Translations under genes and position numbers: made by a program
From: Conidiobolus incongruus B7586
Lineage: Eukaryota > Entomophthoromycota > Entomophthoromycetes > Entomophthorales > Conidiobolaceae
NCBI GenBank assembly: GCA_000697335.1
Contig: JNEM01016371.1
Location: forward strand, 1-28,706
DNA length: 28,706 nucleotides
Direction: 5' to 3'
Part shown: piece by piece, positions 21,956 to 28,706 of the stretch
Numbering within the stretch: position 1 is the stretch's first letter
How the letters are laid out: each line of letters opens with the position of its first letter
The notes under the pieces: model-generated
What the model saw: only the letters and a program-made list of their open reading frames with translations
Told to the model about the DNA's origin: nothing
Database searches by the model: none

Positions 21956-24900
21956 ATGAACTCTATGAAAGATATGGAAGATCATAATCAAGACCAGCAT
22001 CCTGAAGATCAAAAACGTACTAGAGCTAGACAAGCGTGTGAAACCTGTCGAAAAAAGAAAACTAAATGCAGTGGAGAAATTCCTGTGTGTAACAACTGTG
22101 CTCTTCAAGGTCTAGAATGTCATTATATAACTGTTGAAAAACGTCGAGGTCCTCAAAAAGGTTATGTTCGTGCTTTGGAGTCTCGTTTGGATAACCTTCA
22201 AAATTTATTGGAAGTTTATGTTGATAAAATTTCACTCTCCGTTAGGAATCAAGATGGAAATTTCATAGGTGACGGTACCGGAGAAGTTGGAAATGATTCT
22301 GACGATTATCAAGCTGTTGGCCAAGCTAATAGTGTCCCTTCTTCACCTATAGATATCTCATCTAAACAGAAGAATGATCAAGGTACATCGGATAATAACA
22401 GGGCTCTAGTTTCTAAAAGTCACGCACCTCCAGCAAGAAACCATTTTCAACCGTTTACTACCACCAACAGAACGCAATCAGACATCAGCGGAAATACCTT
22501 AACTACACCTAAAGTGATTGGTCACGTTACAATATTAGAGGATTCAAATACTGTTTACATGGGAGAGTCTTCTGGAGCTTATTTCCTTAGAGGAGTTGAA
22601 GGCGGCACCACGCTTAGGATTCCGAGTATTAATAATCCTCTTGCTCACCAAAATCAACTACCACCTGATTACGTTATTCCTGATGATGTCCGAAATATTT
22701 TACTACAAATCTACTTTACTTGCTTCCACCCATATTGGCCAATTTTGCATAAAGCATTTTTTCTTGCAGAGTTTAATCAGCCTAATCATGGAAATATTCC
22801 CGATTACCTTTTGGACGCTATGTGTAGTTTAGCTTCTAATATAAGTCAAGAAGCTATTACAAACCCTATCCCAAACATTGATTTTATATCAATTGGAATA
22901 CTTTGTCATAGTCGATGCTTGTCAAAGATCAATTCAATGATTGAGCATCCTAATATTTATACTTGTCAAACTATGCTCATATTAGCTTGCTGCAGTACAG
23001 GTAAAGGGCTTACACAATCCTGGATGTACCGTGGTATTGCGATTAACATGGCATTTGAACTCGGGCTTCACAGGGATTTAGACGTTCCTTCCGACCCAAA
23101 TAATGTTCAGTTAAAGTATTTGAAAAATGTTCATCAAAGAATCTGGTGGAATTGCTATGTGTTAGATCGAATGATAAGTATCATTAGTGGTAGACCAACG
23201 ACCATTGACGAAGAAGAATTTGATACCTCATTTCCAAGTCAATCTGATGGACCCGAGTCCTTCCCTCATGTTGTTGATTTGAACGTATCACCACTTGATG
23301 ATGAAGTTTCTTTGAAATTTTTTATCAAGTTTATTGAATTGTCACAGTTATATGGGAAGGTTAGTAGAAATATATATTCTGTAAGATCTCGTCAAGGATA
23401 CTCTGCACTTAAATTGCAAAGTAACATTCATCATCTTGGAGAATCTATTAACGCCTGGTACATGTCATTCTTAAAGCTTTGTCCAGATAACTTGAACACT
23501 AGCTCTCCATTATACACTTTTGGGGTTCTCCAAAGGATATACTACCATACTCTAATAATTCTTTTGTATCGGCCCTTATTACCAAGACCCAAACAACCTA
23601 TGTCTACTTTTGCCAAATCTTATTATGAGAATTCTATCAACTCAGCTTTGAAGATTGTGGAATTGATTCGCCAAAACCAAAGCTTGTATATGATGAGTGG
23701 ATTTAACCTTAAACTATACCCTATTATTGTGACCATAACAATCCTCACTTTGGGAGCGTCTTCTAGCGAAACTGATACACAAGTCAAAGATAATTGTAGA
23801 GAAGGCGCCATTACCACGTTGAAAATACTTGGTGTCATCTACTCTCAAATTCCACTGACATGCCATGCTATTTTAAGTTCTATACAAATGCTTTCCTCTA
23901 ATGGAATTATCAACGAGCACAATGTTGAGGCTGATTGGCCACCAGGATTAGTCACCGCTTTTAACTTGTATCACTCATTGAAGTCTTCTTTTATTGACTT
24001 GAACAAAGATCAATTGAACAAAGCACAAAACGCCGTATATCCAGAAGAAAGTCAATCTAATCAAGAGCTCCCTTCTACAGGAAATCAATCAAACCCTACA
24101 CACTCTTCAGAGTCACCCTCCATACAAACTGGATCTCATTCCACCCCAATGACTTCATCACATTCCAACCCTCAAGCTGCCCAACCAGAAGTATATCAGC
24201 TTTCTGGATCAAATGATAGGTCATCATTAAAGCGAAATATTTCTGCAGTAGATAACTCCACTATCACTATTTCCACCGGTGCTTCTGATAATACCCAAAA
24301 CCCATCATCTAATAACCCTACCTCTCGCGACATTTCTCAATCATTACTCCAAAACTTGCAACAAACCAGAAATGTTCGCCCTACAATGTTCCATCCTTCA
24401 AATGCCGCTAACAACTATGCTCAACAACACCCTGGCATGATGGATTCTTCCATGTACCAGCACTCTATGCAGCAATCCAATGTATCAGCTCCAAATTATT
24501 CTAACTTCACTTCCAATAATTTGGCAGCTTCAGCAACATTTTCCCAACCTAATATCATGAATAATATTAATCCTCATCAGCAATCCATCGAGAATCCTAT
24601 GTGGAGTAGAATGAGAAATCCTATTATGACATCTGTTCCTAATAATCAAAGTGTATCACCATCTGCTCCTCAAGCCAGACCCAACGAAATGCCCACTTCA
24701 TATCCACAAGTCCATGCTTCAATGAACAATCCCCGCCCTATGATGAGCTCAGCAGGACATGGATCCAATCCCAATATGATGAATCATCTTGGATTAAACA
24801 ACCCCAACACCATGCTTCAAAATTATACCCTACCACCACAACTATTGAATATTCATAATCAAATCAGACAACAAAATTATGGACCACAAGGTCAATTGAA

Positions 24901-25021
24901 TAACCCTAATACACTTAGCCTTATGGACTTGGGATGGAATATGGACCCCAGCTATCAATTCAATTATCCATTTCCCACAAATGCAAGCAACAACAGTGAG
25001 AATACTAGCCAGAATTCATAG
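21956..25021 (+). CDS. Fungal Zn2Cys6 transcription factor with Fungal_trans domain
   Basis: One intron-free frame of 1021 residues. The binuclear zinc cluster is at 28-55 (CETC, KCSG, PVCNNC, ECHY), with Cys at 28, 31, 38, 45, 48 and 55 (CX2CX6CX6CX2CX6C). A basic linker RRGPQKGYV at 63-71 and a short coiled-coil-like dimer helix (about 72-92) follow. Residues about 240-560 form the Fungal_trans (middle homology) domain, with HPYWPILH, MYRGIAINMAFELGLHRDL and RIWWNCYVLDR as hallmarks. VYMGESSGAYFLR at 200-212 is the usual short motif before it. From about 690 to the end the protein is rich in Asn, Gln, Ser, Pro and Met, a probable activation or disordered region. It is a nuclear sequence-specific regulator, with layout similar to the XlnR/Gal4-type class. 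The target pathway cannot be read from sequence. Lying head-to-head with the carboxypeptidase array may be coincidence. Confidence 0.95.
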   Translation: MNSMKDMEDHNQDQHPEDQKRTRARQACETCRKKKTKCSGEIPVCNNCALQGLECHYITVEKRRGPQKGYVRALESRLDNLQNLLEVYVDKISLSVRNQDGNFIGDGTGEVGNDSDDYQAVGQANSVPSSPIDISSKQKNDQGTSDNNRALVSKSHAPPARNHFQPFTTTNRTQSDISGNTLTTPKVIGHVTILEDSNTVYMGESSGAYFLRGVEGGTTLRIPSINNPLAHQNQLPPDYVIPDDVRNILLQIYFTCFHPYWPILHKAFFLAEFNQPNHGNIPDYLLDAMCSLASNISQEAITNPIPNIDFISIGILCHSRCLSKINSMIEHPNIYTCQTMLILACCSTGKGLTQSWMYRGIAINMAFELGLHRDLDVPSDPNNVQLKYLKNVHQRIWWNCYVLDRMISIISGRPTTIDEEEFDTSFPSQSDGPESFPHVVDLNVSPLDDEVSLKFFIKFIELSQLYGKVSRNIYSVRSRQGYSALKLQSNIHHLGESINAWYMSFLKLCPDNLNTSSPLYTFGVLQRIYYHTLIILLYRPLLPRPKQPMSTFAKSYYENSINSALKIVELIRQNQSLYMMSGFNLKLYPIIVTITILTLGASSSETDTQVKDNCREGAITTLKILGVIYSQIPLTCHAILSSIQMLSSNGIINEHNVEADWPPGLVTAFNLYHSLKSSFIDLNKDQLNKAQNAVYPEESQSNQELPSTGNQSNPTHSSESPSIQTGSHSTPMTSSHSNPQAAQPEVYQLSGSNDRSSLKRNISAVDNSTITISTGASDNTQNPSSNNPTSRDISQSLLQNLQQTRNVRPTMFHPSNAANNYAQQHPGMMDSSMYQHSMQQSNVSAPNYSNFTSNNLAASATFSQPNIMNNINPHQQSIENPMWSRMRNPIMTSVPNNQSVSPSAPQARPNEMPTSYPQVHASMNNPRPMMSSAGHGSNPNMMNHLGLNNPNTMLQNYTLPPQLLNIHNQIRQQNYGPQGQLNNPNTLSLMDLGWNMDPSYQFNYPFPTNASNNSENTSQNS

Positions 25022-25410
25022 TTAAAAAATGAATGATTGACTTAAACCAAGTTTTAAATAACATTTTGGTTAAAATTTTCAGCCCAAGTATTAAAATAAT
25101 ATAATAATTATTTGATGTAATTTTAGATTTTAGCATATATATTATAAATGATGTAATGAATACTATTTTTTAAAATTAATAAAATAGGGAATTCAGTTTA
25201 TTAAAAATTTTATATTTTATATTTGATTATATCATTGCTTATTAAAAAAGCAGCAATTTAACGTGTATTTAATTAAACTGTTATTTATTCGGTAATAAAA
25301 ATATCATTGTGTTAATAAATATAATTTTATTAGTTTTAGAGATATATGGTTCTGTTGATAATGATTTGAAAGAAAAGGTTACTAAGATAAATAGTGAAAA
25401 TGAAAATAGT
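25022..25410. other. Convergent intergenic region
   Basis: 389 bases between the stop of the regulator and the stop of TIM21, so it holds both 3' UTRs. AATAAAA at about 25178-25184 is a plausible polyadenylation signal for the regulator. Nothing else is recognised. Confidence 0.5.
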
Positions 25411-26253
25411 TTATCTGCCTCCAAACCTGGTTTCATCCCCCCTGATAGTAATTTTTCTAGAAGGTAATCCTTCACCTATAGGTAATAAATAAATTAAAAT
25501 CGATTATTATATGATCAAGATATTGATCTACCTGGCACTTCAACCATCAACCATTTATATTTCCATTCATCATGAACTTGGGTCATGCAAACGTGAACTG
25601 TTCCAGTATTACGAGTTCCTTCAATATAATACTGTGTCATTAATTGAGGATTTCCTAATTTAGGATAATGTGTTGTAAAATGAACGTGGGAGCGTCTTCT
25701 TCTAGTCGATATTGGTTCACTGTGTGCCATTATATTATCACCAACTAAATTTTGAATCTTAACAAATTTCATTAAACGAATTTTCAATCTCTGATCAATA
25801 AAACAATACCTGTTTATTATCTTTAACAAGTTCAAAAGTTTGATTAAATAAATTAGTTTGGCTATTATCATTCCATAATTCTTCTCCCAAAGAATACAAT
25901 AAAACACCTAGACAATTATATAGTAAAAATCTATTGTTTCTATAAATAAATTATTAAAGTTACCAATTACACCAGCTCCTAATACTACTAAACCAAAACT
26001 ACCTGTAAAAGTAGTCGCATCATAAGCTAAATCAATCTATTAACAAAAAAACATCAATAAAAATAATAAAGTTATTACCTTTTTTAATAATTTTAAAACT
26101 TTTACTATCTTTCCACTGGGCTTTATTAGTAATATTAGAGTGACTACTACTACTTGTGCTTGAGTAAAATTTATAATTTTTTACAATTAAATTTTGATTA
26201 TATCTATTTAATAAATTTAGTTTTATAAATTGATTTATATTTTTATTAATCAT
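25411..26253 (-). CDS. TIM21: TIM21, subunit of the mitochondrial presequence translocase TIM23
   Basis: Five exons, complement(25411..25475, 25532..25757, 25810..25907, 25964..26026, 26079..26253), give 208 residues. All four introns are 52-56 nt, begin GT and end AG, and all phases agree. Residues 1-30 form a basic, Asn-rich mitochondrial presequence ending KFYSS. A single membrane segment (about 69-87, GLVVLGAGVIGG core) is followed by the intermembrane-space domain, with HVHFTTHYPKLGNP, QYYIEGTRNTGTVHV and EWKYKWLMVEVPG, and a C-terminal strand SRKITIRGDE. This is the order and spacing of Tim21, which links TIM23 to the TOM complex and to respiratory-chain supercomplexes in the inner membrane. 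The exon model is mine: the last exon was placed because it restores the family's C-terminal strand in frame. The least certain junction is the first acceptor (26027), where a nearer AG at 26036-26037 would give an immediate stop. Confidence 0.88.
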
Positions 26254-28706
26254 TCTGTTTCATAATATTTTTATTAGATTGCTTGAAAAAATAAAGGTCT
26301 CAGGTTAACTAATTTAACTTAATCATTTCATTGGTTTAAGTTATGGGATTGAATTTCTTATATTTTATTTATTTTTAATTGTTATTACCATTAAAATTTA
26401 TTTTTAAAAATAATATTATATAAGTTAATTCAGATAGTATACTTATTATATATAAAATATTAATATATTGCTGCTTAGATTTAAAAAGAAAGCTATATAA
26501 TTAATAGTATTGATTTTATATTACAATTGATTTCCAATTTCTCTAGAATATATTTTTCAATTCGGTGTAAATAATTACCTATAGGTTTATTTGTATCAAT
26601 AAAATTTAAATAATATATTCGAAACTGAAATTCATTTATTTCTATTAATGTTCAATTATACCATGTTTTGGATGTTATCCTATATAAATTGAATTGTCTA
26701 AAGGTTAAATAAGATTTTTTCAAAAACGTTACTGATAGTACTTTAATTGAAACTGAATCTGATTTAGATATACTAGTTCGATGATTTCTAAATTTAGAAA
26801 TATTAAACTTAATATGTGTTATAATCAATTGTATTGATCACTATACCCTTATTATGCCCAAAATATAGTTTTAAATACTGTAAATAAATGTTAAGAAATT
26901 ATTAATAATTATTATACTTATAAAAATTAAATGAATGACCATTGATTATATATAATAAGAATATTTTTAATTTAATCATTTTAATATTGTTAAAATGAAA
27001 ATGAAATTATTAATAAATAATTAAAAACTATACATTTAATTTTCAGTAATCCATATCAGTTATAATAGTTTAGTAAAAGTTGGAAATTTGTCTATATCCA
27101 TTACTTAACTTGGTATTATATGAAAAATATTCTAGAAAGCGGAGTAATACAAATATTTTGAAAAGGTTTTTGTCGATATTTTAAAAATTAGTAATATTGA
27201 AATATTTCCTTAATATAATAAATATATATTAAATTTTGAGATATTTAATAGCATTTTAATATTTAACTTATTTTGATTGCAAATGGTAATAAACGTAAAA
27301 CAAAATCTCAGAATTTTAAAATCAAAATTTGAAATACCAGTTTAATCAGAACATTATACTTGGAATCACTCAAATTAAAGTTATAAGTTAAACAATAACG
27401 CCCAAATATTATCATTGCCTTAAACATTATCTTCATATTCGTTATATTTCATGATATTTATAATTAGTAATTATATAAACTTATCATAAAAAATATCTGT
27501 AAATCGGGTTCTATATTATTGGTTTTATAATTTGATCACTATATAATATACACTGATATGATATTTCAATGTTTAGAAAAATATCTGAATTAACTCGTAT
27601 TCAAGGTTGGTATTACAGACCTTTCTTTACCTATATATAATGTATTTTAGATATTTTTATAAATTATTTAATTGTTTTGACTCTGATTTAGACTATCAAA
27701 ATTTTGGCAAGTTTATTGAGGTTTATAGAATCTAATCACATAATTTTGATAAAATTAAACAATGAACTATTGTGAATATTATATATATATCGATGACTAT
27801 TATAAACAATTTAATTGGTATTAACCGATTTAATTATTGGTAAAATAAAAATTTAATTTATAATAAAATTAATACATGATTTATTTTAATTTCTCTAAAT
27901 CATATTAATTCTTAATAGATATTTGTATATATTACTAAAACCAATTTCTAATAATATTAGTATGGAAAGAAAAAAAGGCAAGCTTTTTAATTTTTCATTT
28001 TTCAAATTTTATATATATCATTCACTATTATTTTTTCATCAAAATAATTTTAAATATTTAAGTTTGAATTTAATTATGCTTAATTAGATAGTGATTATAA
28101 AAGTTTTTTATTGTAGTATCTTTAATACTCTATTATAAACCTTTTAAAATTATTTAAGATTTGTAAAAAGTTTCTAAAGATAGTATTTTATCCAAAACCA
28201 CTATTTAATATTAGATTTGTTACTTTTAAGTTAAATAGTATATTGTTTAAAATTTATTAAAATTCAAAAAATTAATTATAATTATTGATTTCTAAATAAG
28301 TATAATAATATACTAACAAAACCTTTTATTTTGATTTAATAATTTTTATAAAATTATATAGTAATTATATAAATATTTTATATATATTAAAATTTAAACT
28401 TGGTTTGAAAATTAAAATATAAAAAATATCATATAATTTACTAATATTAAGACTATCAAAAATATTATATATACTTGGCTCCAATACCCAAGAATAATAT
28501 TCACCTATATTATTAGATAAATGCAAAAATAAAATAACAGAAATAATTTTATATAATAAATACTTATAACTTAAAAATCTTCTAAAAACTGAAATATAAT
28601 ATATAATAAAATATAGGATTAAATATAATATCAAATTGTTAAAAAAAATATAATTAGTATAGTCTTATTTAATTTTATTTCAAAATTGTTATTATATAAT
28701 TATAGT
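26254..28706. other. AT-rich spacer to the window end, no gene seen
   Basis: Upstream of TIM21. A/T-rich throughout. A hydrophobic frame of 89 codons at 28365-28634 is made of Ile, Tyr, Leu and Phe, as expected from random A/T sequence. A gene starting beyond the window could reach in, but nothing visible supports it. Confidence 0.5.

Noticed and set aside
25281-25475. 64-codon frame on the minus strand
   Set aside because: It reads the last TIM21 exon in another frame and runs on into the 3' flank.
28365-28634. 89-codon hydrophobic frame near the window end
   Set aside because: Rich in Ile, Tyr, Leu and Phe as random A/T codons would be; no regular membrane-segment layout or domain, and the DNA has the spacer composition.

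Overview
The window looks like nuclear DNA of a very AT-rich fungus. The evidence is a Zn2Cys6 plus Fungal_trans regulator, carboxypeptidase-Y-type serine carboxypeptidases, a mitochondrial TIM21 gene, and short GT-AG introns of 50-63 nt, one with a TACTAAT-like branch site. Coding exons are clearly richer in G+C than the spacers, which are mostly A/T. The composition and the tandem secreted peptidases would suit an early-diverging lineage such as Entomophthoromycotina (Conidiobolus-like). That placement is an inference from style, not a sequence match.

Layout: (1) 941-19243 is a tandem array of peptidase S10 genes, all on the minus strand. It holds four apparently intact two-exon genes (941-2470, 7445-8910, 11693-13165, 17785-19243) and one full-length pseudogene (3740-5180). 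Every intact copy has a signal peptide, one phase-0 intron just before the YAGY motif, and the Ser-Asp-His triad. (2) 21956-25021 is an intron-free plus-strand Zn2Cys6 transcription factor, head-to-head with the last carboxypeptidase across 2.7 kb. (3) 25411-26253 is a five-exon minus-strand TIM21 gene, tail-to-tail with the regulator. (4) The spacers (1-940, 2471-3739, 5181-7444, 8911-11692, 13166-17784, 19244-21955, 26254-28706) hold no gene I can support. A GC-richer island at 10306-10640 stands out and may be a solo-LTR-like fossil.

The array probably supplies a set of secreted acid carboxypeptidases that trim peptides outside the cell. Its most interesting property is mosaicism. The copies at 7445 and 11693 are 100% identical over 400 bp and again over 157 bp, but between these tracts lies a 363-bp segment of equal length, coding much of the cap region, at only roughly 55-60% protein identity. 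This fits ectopic gene conversion around a diverging cap module. The copy at 7445 also carries Asp in place of the usual Asn of the NGGPGCSS motif. I found no sign of a wholly new kind of system; the window is best read as a tandem enzyme family evolving by duplication, conversion and decay.
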